64,000 bases of DNA. Source: Rhizophagus irregularis. Taxonomy: Eukaryota > Glomeromycota > Glomeromycetes > Glomerales > Glomeraceae. The number at the start of each line of letters is the position of its first letter. Within the stretch, counting starts at the first letter, position 1. This document shows, in pieces, positions 26,501-39,970 of the stretch. The notes under the pieces are model-generated. The model was not told where the DNA came from. It saw only the letters and a program-made list of their open reading frames with translations, and made no database searches. The DNA lies in the NCBI RefSeq assembly GCF_026210795.1, contig NC_089437.1, positions 4,712,001 to 4,776,000 of the forward strand, read 5' to 3'. The position numbers and the translations under genes were made by a program.

Positions 26501-26568
26501 TGCGTCATCTTCATATGACACATGACGCAATGTTATAACCCAAGGGGAAGGATAAGACTGCACCTCTA
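23530..26568 (-). mobile_element. hAT superfamily DNA transposon, 3,039 bp
   Basis: The element starts TAGAAGTGCAGCCTTA, and its right end reads TAGAGGTGCAGTCTTA on the other strand: 14 of 16 terminal bases match and the ends carry the TAnnG hAT signature. A perfect 8-bp duplication (ATAATTAC) flanks it. Both ends hold many subterminal copies of short motifs around TGACGT/ATGACG/TTACGTC (23550-23660 and 26380-26530), probable transposase binding sites. The single gene inside, on the minus strand, has BED-finger, DUF659-like and hAT C-terminal dimerisation regions but carries stops. The perfect target duplication suggests insertion not long ago. It sits in the most AT-rich part of the window. 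Confidence 0.93.
23746..26167 (-). pseudogene. hAT transposase, degenerate
   Basis: Read on the minus strand from ATG at 26167. The first block, to about 25898, has a BED-finger-like region (W-x-Y...YKATCYHFKKEW...LKAHLANEC). An in-frame TGA follows PENISKY, and the same frame continues into a Gln/Asp-rich linker and the IVNHFSSDNPLPLE block (25855-25466). Next come a stretch around 25250-25410 with LDGWTFKRNESLYNYVVTTP (DUF659-type), a block at 25189-24899 with CAAHAINLIAADLVK and WCKTRWGSLY, and, after probable introns, 24817-24514 and 24438-23914. The last block carries LWWDSIRSK and LQTGCERNFSTLKWI, the hAT C-terminal dimerisation region. Another in-frame TAG at about 23911 precedes about 55 more open codons. 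At least two or three stops make it non-functional unless read through. About 750 residues would be typical for the family. Confidence 0.87.
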
Positions 26569-26576
26569 ATAATTAC
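26569..26576. repeat. Right target-site duplication of hAT element
   Basis: ATAATTAC, identical to 23522-23529, directly follows the right terminus CACCTCTA. Confidence 0.88.
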
Positions 26577-28845
26577 ATTATTAGCTTTCCTATAATTATA
26601 CTAATAAATCACTTGTTAATTATAGGAATTAAATAAAAGATTTCAAATAAACTATTAAAGTAATAGCCTTTTTGTTTGATTTTTTTTTTTATTGATTTTC
26701 TTTCAACTATTAACAATTTAATAATAAAAATGAGTTTTTATATTAAAATTATCAAAAAATTTGTTAATCTTTAAACTTTCTATAAAAATTATTAATAAAA
26801 GATCTTATTATCTATAATTTCAAATTTAATAAAAAGGAAAAATAGTATTTCACAACAAAAATTTGAAAAGTAAAGAAAATTTCTGGAAAAAAAAAATCTT
26901 TAAAAAAAGAAACTTTGTTTAGTGATTTTATTTATAAATAATTCTATTTGTAGATTATATAAAAAATGCTTTATGAATTTATTTATAATAATAAATCTCA
27001 TGAAAATTATAGTTTAATTGATGAATTATTTATCTGAAATATTTTTCAATTAAAATTATAGATTTTAAAGACGTTAAATAAGAATTTAGACAATGATTTT
27101 GATTTTAATGAAATTCTTATATTACATTAATGTTATTTTATATGATAATATCTTTAGTTTTATTTATATAATTTTTATTTATTGTAATTTTATTAAATTT
27201 TTATAATTTTTATTGTAATTTTATCATAATTTTTATAAAGTTAATTTTTGATAAATTTTTAATGAAATTTGTAATTTTATAGTAAATTTTTATATAATTT
27301 TGTTATAATTTCACAATGAAATCTTTAATTAAATTTTATTATTTGAATTATAGGTTTTACAAAACTAATATATTTGGATTTATCGCAATTTTCAGAATTC
27401 TGTATATGTTATAATTACTTGATGATTATAATTACAGGACAATTATAGGACAATTACTGGACAAAATTGTCCAGTTTTTGTCCAGTAATCTTCCTGTAAT
27501 CATAATCTTATAATCTTTTTTATTAGATGATCTGCAGGGGGTAGCACAATTTTGAAAAGTGTAATAAAATATCTATCCTATCATATATAAAAATAAAATA
27601 TACAAATGTATCATTATTATAGTAAAATTAAATAAAGTAAAGTTTTGATTTATGTACAATTTAAGAATTTTTTATCTATAGTTAAGTTATCAAAATTATA
27701 TATTTTTTATCAAGATTTTTATATGTAAAAATTAGTTTATATATTTTTGATTTAAATTTGTCTATATATAATATATTTACTTTACATTATTATATTATAA
27801 TATTTAGTATTAATTGAAAGAAATTTCTAAAGGTTAAAAAGTGGAAAAATGATAAATTAAAATAAATTTTATTTTTTTATATTAATATTTGGTTTTATAA
27901 ATAATATAAAAGTTATGATAAAATAATTAATAACTTAATATCTGAAATTTTATTTGCAATATTTTTGCAGGATTTTTAATATCAGATGTCAATTATATAT
28001 ATTATTTAAATAAAAAGTTATATACAACTCTTATATATATATTTTTTGTTAATATTATGAATAAAGTTTCATTATAAAAAAAGGTTACAAACTATAAAAT
28101 ATTAAGAAAACTACTTAAAAAGTCCTTAAAAATTATATTAAAAAAATAGCTAATCAAATAAATAAAGGAAGAAAATAAAAAAAATAACTATAAAGTTAGA
28201 AATTTAATAAAAATATTAGTTTTAAAAATTAACTGTTTTACTACTGACTATTCTATACTTTTATATAAAATTTTAGAAAAAATTAATAATCAATATTAGT
28301 TAAAATTTCAGTTTGAAGTTATTAATATCTTTTATTTATTAAAAGAAATTAATCCCCTTAGTGTTAACCAATTTTCAGAACTTAAGTTTATTTAATTACA
28401 GTATAATTTATAATTGTAAGAAAATTGCAACCATAATAAGTACTATTATAGAAAATGTAAAAATTAATATTATAATGGTTAGCAATATTAAAATAAATAT
28501 GAAGTTTATTAAGTAAATAAAAATTTACCATTCATTAATTTACAATAAAAAAATTTTTTTTAATGTAATAAAACTTCTTATTTGATAAATAAAAAAACAA
28601 TTATATTTAAAAACAAAATTGTATTAAATAACAGTTGGTTTGCATTAAATGACAGTTAATATGTCTTAATTGTCAATTTTAACTAATATATATTAAGTAT
28701 TAATTAATATCTAATATACATCAGCTTATTCAGCTACATTTAATACAAATTGATATTTGACACATAATGTATATATATGACTAAGCTGATAATTATTCAT
28801 ATATAAATTGTATATAATTTACATTTTTTATATTGCAATACAATC
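26577..28845. other. AT-rich intergenic block
   Basis: Nearly pure A/T with no credible coding. One clear palindrome lies at 27424-27507. The last few hundred bases are presumably the promoter of the following ATPase gene. Confidence 0.5.
27424..27507. repeat. Perfectly placed foldback palindrome
   Basis: The left arm begins GATTATAATTACAGGA and the right arm, read on the opposite strand, begins GATTATGATTACAGGA. Both continue to ATTACTGGACAAAA, meeting around 'ttgtccag'. Arms are about 40 bp with few mismatches and stand out by their G/C content from the surrounding A/T. It may be a small MITE or remnant; no target duplication was established. Confidence 0.6.
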
Positions 28846-30344
28846 ATGTTCATTTTCAGTTTGATCAAATCCTTTAAGTGCATATCTACTAGTAGTAGTT
28901 ATATTTTAAATATACTGCATAATGGCTCTATTCGTTATTACAATACAGAATCTTTTTTTTTTAACCGAAAACGAGAAATGGCCAATTTCAAAAATGCATT
29001 TAGCGTTAAACAGCCAGATATTCATGTTGTTATAGGTCCTCCTAGTACTGGTAAAACTGCTTTGATTAGACAAGTTGTACAATCATCTAAATGTCTTTTT
29101 AAACCTATATTTATTAACTTGCGTAATGGACAATTTGATACACCACAAAGAGTATATGATTCAATTTATTCACAATTTAACCCATTTTTCAATAAATATA
29201 AGAGTTTATTGAAGAATAATTTTGTAAAAAAATTGTATCTTGAATATACTGATTTCAATTTACTAAATAGATTTAATAATAGATATAGAGAAAAAACTTC
29301 TGATGATGTTAGAATATTACTTGAAAAAATTAGTGATTATCTTCCAAATTGGAGCTTTTGGCATAATTATCAAATACCTTCACCTATTTTAATCATTGAT
29401 GAAGCAAACTTACTTAATCAACTTGAACATAAAGATAAATCTCTTCTTAAGTTAATTTTAAACTGGTTTGTACTAAATTCAAAAGAAAGGGAACGCTTTC
29501 ATATAGTACTTACTTCTTCTGATTCATTTTTTTTTACCTGGCTTACAGAATGTAAGTTTATTTTAAATATATTTATTAATAATATAAAAGCTAATTTGCA
29601 TTTATTTTTTAGGTTTAAATACCCTACATGTAAAGCCATATATTATTGGAGATTTAACTAATCAAGAAGCTGAAGAATATTTTGAAAAGCATGCTCTTCC
29701 TCAATATGGTATGTTTTTATTAAACTATCTATTTATATATATTATGATTTACATATATAATAATATTTTTTATTTAAAAAAGGATGTAAAGAACTTTCTG
29801 GCAAATTTAATCAAATTTGCAAAATAACAGGTACACGTATTCTCATTATTGATAAGTATATTAATGAGTATAAAATTTATAGGAATGATGGAATAAAGTT
29901 TAAAGGTATATATTAAATTTATTTTCTTTATAAGCATTTTTAAAAATCTAATGTTTAACAAATTAATTTACAGCAAATAGATTTTCAGTTTATGAATCAG
30001 AATATAATAAGTTAAATCATGGTCTTTATCCAGATAGCTATAATTTCAGATTTTTAGATAAGCTCAATCCACCACTTTGGAATGATGTTGATTTAATCAA
30101 AGTTATGAATGCAATAGTAAAGGCAGAGAATCAGGGATATATTTTTGAAAATGACTTAATTAAAGAAATTGGTGCTGAAAAAGTCTATTCACTTATAGAT
30201 TATAATTTTTTGCATCGCCGACTAACAACACGATTTACTTATGATATTATTGATCCACCAAATAAAATAATTCTGACTGCAATGAATCAGCCATCAGTAT
30301 GTGCAATGAAGCAAGTCTTATCTGAAATTGTAGAGAAAAAATAA
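28846..30344 (+). CDS. P-loop ATPase (archaeal-ATPase/STAND-like), possibly mitochondrial
   Basis: Four exons (28846-29551, 29613-29708, 29783-29905, 29974-30344) join in phase to 431 residues. The N-terminal 45 residues are rich in Ser, Asn, Lys and hydrophobics with few acids, resembling a mitochondrial targeting sequence. A P-loop NTPase follows: Walker A GPPSTGKTALIRQV at about residue 65, Walker B ILIIDEANLL at about 183, and sensor-1-like HIVLTSSDS at about 222. A C-terminal region (IIGDLTNQEAEEYFEKHALP) resembles the arm after the NTPase core of 'ATPase domain predominantly from Archaea' (PF01637) proteins. The end (ICKITGTRILIIDKY onward) is probably helical or winged-helix. Codon use is as AT-rich as its surroundings. 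The exact function is unknown; a chaperone- or STAND-like ATPase is the most that can be said. Confidence 0.8.
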
Positions 30345-31040
30345 AAGGAAAAAGAATAATTGCTATAAATTAGCAAATAATTCTATCAATTAATCTTTTA
30401 TATAGAATTATAAACTATTTGATAAAATAATAAAAAAAAATAATTGATCATTGATTTAAATTGCATAATTTATATTGTATAATATTATACATTTTATTGG
30501 TATATTTTGATTTTAAATATATAAAGTTATATTAACTTTTTGACTATTTTAAGAACCAGTTATTGGATTTTAATAATCTTAAACTTATTAGATTTATCTT
30601 GTTAAAATAAATATTTTGATATTTATTTCATTTCTATAGATGCAATATTGACTGGAATATTTCTTTTTAAAATTTTTGTTATTGAAATTTGAGTTATTTA
30701 ATATTATTTAATACTAATCTTTAAATTTATTATAGAATCTATATATTTAAGTACTATTACTATATAGTTATAAATAGATATTGATATTTCCTATATAAAT
30801 CAAAAAATATAAAAAATAAATATTTATAATAAAAACAAAAATAAAGTTTAATATAAATTTACTAATTTAATATAATAAAGTATAAAATTATTTGTTAATT
30901 TCTATCAAATTTATATATATATATATATAAAAACATTCTGTATTATATTATAATTTATGATTAAAAAATATTTATTCTATATTTATTTTTATATTCAAAA
31001 TTTTAAGTAACTATAATAAATTTATTAAATTTATTAAACT
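30345..31040. other. Convergent intergenic region, AT-rich
   Basis: Lies between the 3' ends of the ATPase and helicase genes. Includes a TA dinucleotide run near 30912-30928. No gene seen. Confidence 0.5.
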
Positions 31041-33584
<2,544 letters not shown>

Positions 33585-34027
33585 TTTTTTTTATGAGGAC
33601 TTTTTTGAAAGTTTTAGATTTTAAATTTTTATCATCTATTTGTAACACAAATCTTTGAAAATCAAATTACGTAATGCATCTAAATCCGATTTAGTTTGAC
33701 GCGTTTCTTTTGATTGTATGCAAATAACAGTTTTAATGTTTAATACAAGATATGAAAAATATGAAAATAATTAAAATTTCTCTATAAATAAAGTTTTTTG
33801 ATTTATTTTAATCATAACTTATAAACTATTGTATTACATAATAATTTTAATCGAAAAATTTGCCACCATTAAAACTACATATAATCAGATAATTAATTGT
33901 CCCTCACTCCCTCATTCATAATTAATCTATTAACATAGAATATTTCACTGTACAACAAAATTTTATTATCTTCATAATGAAGTAATTATTTTATATTTTA
34001 ACAATTGTAAAAAAAATACAAGGATGA
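33585..34027. other. Helicase promoter and 3' flank of the MRG gene
   Basis: About 440 bp between two minus-strand genes, AT-rich. No separate feature recognised. Confidence 0.45.
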
Positions 34028-36186
34028 TTATGCAGACTTATTTCGTAAGTTGTTCCAAAGATGTTCAGGACGATGCGATTTGTATTTAGAGAAGTAAAGA
34101 CCACATGCTGCAATAAATTAACGTTTATGGTTTAAATACTTAATTCCAAAATATTAAATTTTATGGTAAACTTACCATTACAAAGCTTCTTATCTGGAGT
34201 TTCACCTGCTCTCCATCCCGGTGTATTTGATGTTTTGCAATTTGCACAAACCCAACCTATATTCATAATAAAAATTAAACATTAACACAAGTCCAAAATA
34301 TAATTAAAAAAAAATAGAAAAATAAAACTACAACACTAAAAAAAGATACGTGGTTTTTTTTGTTCCAATGATACAATTATAAAAACACTTTTTTTAGTTT
34401 TAACCCAAAAAGTACAGATCACTGATTAAATTGAAATTGGGATATAGTCTAAATTACCCTCTCGTAATCTCTTACTAATATAACCACATGTCTTTTTTTC
34501 GGTTGCTTCTTGGATTTTTGGTAGTGGCATACCATGACGTTCATATTCCGTTTCGGCAAAATATTGATCTTCATTTTTTTGTATAAACCTTTAAATAGAT
34601 AATCAAATTAAAAAGAATTTTTGGCAACAAAATAAAAAATAAAAAAAAAAATATTACTTTAAGAAATCAATTAAATGTTCTTCAAGTGTCTCCGTAGCTG
34701 CTTGATCCATTGTAGTATGAGCAAGCAATCGTGGAAGTTCAACTATTTTTTTTAAAAAAAATCAGTTTAATTACGTTTAATGAAAAAAATTAACGAATTA
34801 ACTTACGAACCAAAAAGTCGCAACAAGTGCTCTGCTCCATATATTTCTGAATTCTCTTTATCAAGGAATTGCTTACGGATATTTACATATTGTTGACGTT
34901 CATCAGCATACAAAAGGATATTTCCAAGAGTTTTGTCAAAATATATTTTAATGCCTTGAACAACTTCAGAATGTATATCATCCCTTAAAAGATTTATATT
35001 ATTTTAATAAAAAAGCATATTTGTAATATATTTAAAATTTGTAATTAATTTGTATTCTCACTTATCAGATTTCTGGTTGTTAGCTGTAGATGCTATCAAA
35101 TTATGTTTGAACTCCAAATATTCATTCAAAATATCTGCAACAGTATATTTACGGGGCAATTTCAATAACTACGAAGAAAGAAGAAACATAAATAAAACAT
35201 CAATTTGCTAATAACAAACTATTTTAATATCTATCATATTACATACAGCATTATTCCTCGTAACGTTTTCCCAATCATCAATTAATTTGACTTTTAATGA
35301 TTCAGGCAGTGGTATTTTAATTTCGAGACGGTTCATGAACTCTTCCTCCTATAATATATAAAGTTGTATTAGAATTACATATTACACGTTTAAAACCTTC
35401 GAAATAATAATAAATAATAACAATAAAATTGATAAATACTAACTTCTTCATCATCATTAATCTTTTTTCTCTTTTTACCACGTTCATGGTTTTCTTTCTG
35501 TAGTTGATCTTCTTGTAATTCAGCTTCATTCTTATTATCTTCAATATCCACATCTTACGTTATAATAATGTTTGGTTTTAAAATCTTTGTTTAATATTAT
35601 TAAATTTTGATGTTACTTACCTCCTTGATGACTTGGTGAACTTTCTGAAACATCATTACTCTTTTCCTGATCCTCAATTGAACCTTTGTTTCCTATTCTG
35701 ACTGTTTTCTTTTTCTTGTTTGAATATGTATCTTTAAGTTGTTTTTGTCTCATTAAGTTTGCTTCGTTATGTTTCACTACTCTTTCCTCCGGAACCCATT
35801 CATCCCATCTATTAAAATATATGAAATTCGATATAATATTTATTACAAATCGAAAAATCCACGACATTTTAATTAAATATTTATAAAAAAAACAACTAAA
35901 ACGCGCTTAAGCGCGAAAATGTATATACGTTTTCTTCCAGCCTTTATAATGTACATAATAGTGTGGACCAGTGTCACCAGACTCTGAATCTTCAGGACCC
36001 CAGTTTTCAGCTTTTAGGATCTAAATAATTAAAAAAGTTATATAGTTCAGTATCATAAGAAAAAAAAAAGATAGTTTTTTTTTATTACTATACCTTAGCC
36101 TCATAAAGTAAAGGACCATGAAAGCACAAAACAAGTTCATTCTGCTCAAAATTTAGTTTATGATCAGTAGTTTCAGTGTCTGCCAT
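34028..36186 (-). CDS. EAF3: Chromodomain-MRG protein (Eaf3/MRG15-like) with C-terminal GATA zinc finger
   Basis: Eaf3/MRG15 proteins read H3K36 methylation in NuA4 acetyltransferase and Rpd3S deacetylase complexes. Start 36186 (MADTETTDHKL). The chromo barrel spans FEQNELVLCFHGPLLYEAK, ENWGPEDSES, YYVHYKGWKKTWDEWVPEER. A Lys/Glu/Ser linker follows, then the MRG domain: NRLEIKIPLPESLKVKLIDD, LPRKYTVADILNEY, LLYADERQQY, YGAEHLLRLF, LPRLLAHTTMD, EEHLIDFLK. Usual members end shortly after this. Here the reading frame continues through ETEYERHGMPLPK, a basic linker ISKRLREG, and a GATA finger: CANCKTSNTPGWRAG, then LCNACGLY, that is Cys-x2-Cys-x18-Cys-x2-Cys, followed by SKYKSHRPEHLW and the stop at 34028. 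Phases agree at the joining introns (REG|W and CN|A). No start codon or promoter-sized gap separates the finger, so it looks like one fused protein. Confidence 0.9.
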
Positions 36187-38044
36187 GTGAGAGTAAAGAT
36201 CTAATAATATTTTCTTATTAGAAATTGAAAATGTAAACACAAGGTAAAAAATGGATTGATAGTAGCAATAAAGCGTAAAGAAACATTCAAATCTTTAACT
36301 AAACGGATCATTTCTAAAATTGGAATTGATTTTCCAATTGGTATAAATGACACTTGCAAAAATTCGATATAGTACTTAATGAAACGTAGTATATATATAA
36401 GCCGCGATTTAATATTGTAAATCTAAGCCAATAACAGATAATGTTTTTAAATAAGATCTAAATTATAATTGATATGAATAAATATTTGCCAACTTTAATT
36501 ACCATAATTTTCTTAGATTTCTATCATTACACTATTAAATACAATATTTGTAAACGATAATACAATGATAACAGACTAATGCAAAGACTCTTTAATAATA
36601 TTATAAACCCATACCATTAGAAAGAATCTATTACTGCCTAAAATAAATAAGAAATATAAGAATTGTGTAAAGGCTTACAACTTTTATAACTATTTATACA
36701 TACCATACAATCAAATAAGAATACTTTTAATTCATTTATATCAAACGAACCTTTGGATAAGAAATCAATTATTCAGGAATTGGTAAGAATACGAGAAATT
36801 GGGCCAATAAAAATCAATATCATATTTGTCAGTTCAAACATTTCCAGACTTCCCAAATTTATTGCACAATATTACTCTTTAATTATAAAATAGAATTTGC
36901 TTTTGCTTCAAATTCGTCATTTTCAAATTAATAGTCCTTGCTGTAAACAATTTGAATCCCAAAATTACTAATAAAGGTTTTCTTTGGTACTACTAGATAA
37001 GTCTTTCTTGTAATGCGCACATAATCCAATTTGATTCAACTAAATACCCTTTTTATATTAATTAAATAATAAAGAATATATATATAAAAAGAATATATAA
37101 CAAATTTTTATCAAAGCGACATTTTTTTTTCCAAAAAAAAATATTTGTTGAATCTGTACTTCAAATATGCATGCAATATATGCATTTTTAAAATTTAAAA
37201 ATATTTCTATAAAATAGATGATTTCAAATGATTTTTTTAATAAATTAATAAAATCTAATACAAATGAAAATTTCATAAATACCAATTTGAAAAAGATATT
37301 TATACTATTTTTTCCAATTAATCGTAATTGTAAACACTTAGTGATATTTTTTTTTTAAAAAAAAAATAACTCAGCATTAAGCTTCTATAACTTTTGTATA
37401 AGTTTTTCCTTTTTTCCTTCCGAAAAACTGTCTAGATAGATAAACTTATGCTTTTTCTCATGAATATTTTACGACTCACTAACTACCTTTGTCTCTATCA
37501 TTATCGCTTTATTTCATAATATTCTTACTACATATTCATTCTCACTTTTGGATTGCCAAAAATAAAAACCCTCAGAGTTTCGCAAATTGAATATATTCAA
37601 AAGAAGTTTTATTGTGCACTATAATTGTGGCTTAATATCGACGCAATGATCACCATTTATATGTAAGATATTCATCAGATGATTTTGCAGAAAATATATC
37701 TATATATATATATTAAGAATAATAGATTTTAAAACTTTGCACCAAACGTTGGTGTTATAAATTATAAACCTTTCTTTCAAACAAAATAAACCTTTTAGCT
37801 AAACGAACAGAAGCTCAGTTCAGTTCCAAACTGTCCTCACCCTAGTTCTCCAGGGAAAAAGGTGATTTTAAGTGTACTAAGGAACGAACAAGTCTCAACT
37901 AAGAAACAGTTAATATCGAAAACAAATAATCATCAAGGACGATCTGGAAATTGAAGAAATTAAAGATAACAAACAAGAAAGTTACTTGAACGGTGACGAG
38001 AAAAGTATATATACATAAATATAAATATATATATACATTTTTTT
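36187..38044. other. Divergent intergenic region between MRG-GATA and CK2 beta
   Basis: Holds the promoters of both genes. The last 250 bp (from about 37,790) is less AT-rich and probably the CK2 beta 5' UTR. A 60-codon protein-like open stretch at about 36712-36894 has no visible start or partner exons and may be a relic (see findings). Confidence 0.5.
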
Positions 38045-39038
38045 ATGTTTACTTTTAATTTGTTATATGAACCGATGTTAATGGAAAAAATATTTCCTAC
38101 CAAACTTTTCATAGTGGATGATCTTACGAGCGGTTCGGATAGCGATTATGCAAAATACTGGATCGATTGGTTTTTGACCACCAAGGGGAATGAATATTTT
38201 TGCGAAGTAGATGAAGAATATATCCTTGATCGCTTTAATTTGACTGGGTTGAACTCTGAAGTTCAACATTATGTTCAAGCACTTGATCTGATAACGGATT
38301 CCTTGGGTAGAGTTTCAACAATATCTCTTAATTGAGACTACAAAAAGATATATCCTTTTTATTAAGACTTTTAAAAGTAAATGAGATATTTATAATATTT
38401 CGTTTCGTGAGAAGATAATTTACTGAAAACAGCCACATCACTTTCTATTTTATAGAAGAAGAATTGGATGATGAGATGCGTGAAGCAGTTGAAAAATCTG
38501 CTCGTCACTTATACGGTTTGATTCACGCGAGATTTATTATCACAAGCAGAGGCTTGGCAAAAATGGTATATAAAAATTATTATTACTCTAAATCATTATT
38601 AACATTATAAATGAAATATTCTTAATTTTTAACTTAATTGTTCGAAATATTTATTAGCTTGAGAAATACAAGAAAGCAGACTTTGGTCGTTGCCCACGTG
38701 TTCTTTGTCATAATCAACCTCTTTTACCAGTTGGACTTTCAGATCAACCTTATACAAAGTCCGTTAAATTGTACTGTCCTCGTTGTGAAGATATTTATAA
38801 TCCTAAATCCACTAGACATGCAAGTATTGACGGCGCTTACTATGGATCCACCTTTCCTCACATGCTCTTTCAAGTTTATCCACACTTGTTACCACCCAAA
38901 AGTAATGAGCGATACATTCCTAGGATTTTCGGATTCAAAATTCATGATATCGCTAAACAGCATCGTTGGCAAGATCAACAAAGGGAGGAACAGCAAAGAA
39001 GGATTACCGTAGTTGGAGAAGGAAATGTTAATAGTTAA
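38045..39038 (+). CDS. CKB1: Casein kinase 2 regulatory subunit beta
   Basis: Regulatory subunit that dimerises and docks catalytic CK2 alpha. Exons 38045-38306, 38456-38565 and 38658-39038 give 250 residues. Seen: [28 protein letters not shown], the acidic loop ([13 protein letters not shown]), [23 protein letters not shown], and the zinc ribbon with two Cys pairs CPRVLC and CPRC enclosing [11 protein letters not shown]. Then come [26 protein letters not shown] and PRIFGFKIH. All hallmark motifs are intact. The start is uncertain: 38045 ([10 protein letters not shown]) or the in-frame ATG at 38075 ([10 protein letters not shown]) are both possible; the N-terminus upstream of [10 protein letters not shown] is longer than in animals, as is usual in fungi. 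The tail is Gln/Arg-rich. Confidence 0.95.
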
Positions 39039-39970
39039 ATTCTCGGAGTTTTTTATTATATTGTATATTTTACAATATGAAACATTAGGATTACAATTTT
39101 ATCTTTATAATGCGATAAAAGATGGGATGGGTGGGTTTTTTTTAAAGTATTTTTTTTGTATTTATGTTGGTTATAGAATGCATTGCGGCAATACGGACAA
39201 AAGTTGTATTTGTTGTTTTATAAATTACCAATGCTTTTTAATATTACTGAAACTTCTGTCTAGTATTGAATTTATACCTTTTTTTTTTCTTCTTTATGTT
39301 AACGAGCAATAGATTTGAATTTTAATATATCGTACTTTTATACTTTGTAAAAAAAAAGTTTCTTTTAAAAATTTGATATCGCTATTATGTAAAAGGAAAT
39401 TGATTGCTATTTTTAGATCGGCGTAGAATTCATATATATATATATATATATATATATTTTCTAGGGTTTTATTTGCATTCAAGTAATATTTTAAACTTAT
39501 TTTCAAGAAAAAAAAAGGCAAAGTAATTATAACGGTAATAGACATATCAAACGAAAAATCTTAACTTTGTCAACTTTGTCATAACTCATAAGGTATAATG
39601 TTATATAAATTGACAAATATGTTTGTTATATATGAAACGTTAAATATTAAAACGTTAAATTGCATTTTATTGTAAACTAAAATTATAAAAGTTAAAAAAT
39701 TCTTTGAAAAAAAAAAAATTTTTTTTTTTATGATTTTTATTATTATATTATTATTTTTTTTTCTATGATTATTATATAAACATTTCATGAATATACAATG
39801 ATATACAATGCAAATTATGTTTTCAATTTTAAATAATTTTCTGCTCCCTACCTCCTCCTCCTCTCAAAAAAAAAAAAAGCTAATTTTTAAATAATTCTAT
39901 ATTATTACATACATATATATGATTCAATTATACAAGTAGAGTGTTTTATAAATTATTATAATTATTGTTA
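39039..39970. other. Convergent intergenic region (CK2 beta and ABCG 3' ends)
   Basis: AT-rich with a TA run at about 39434-39458 and A/T homopolymers around 39705-39760. Probably both 3' UTRs; no gene seen. Confidence 0.5.
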
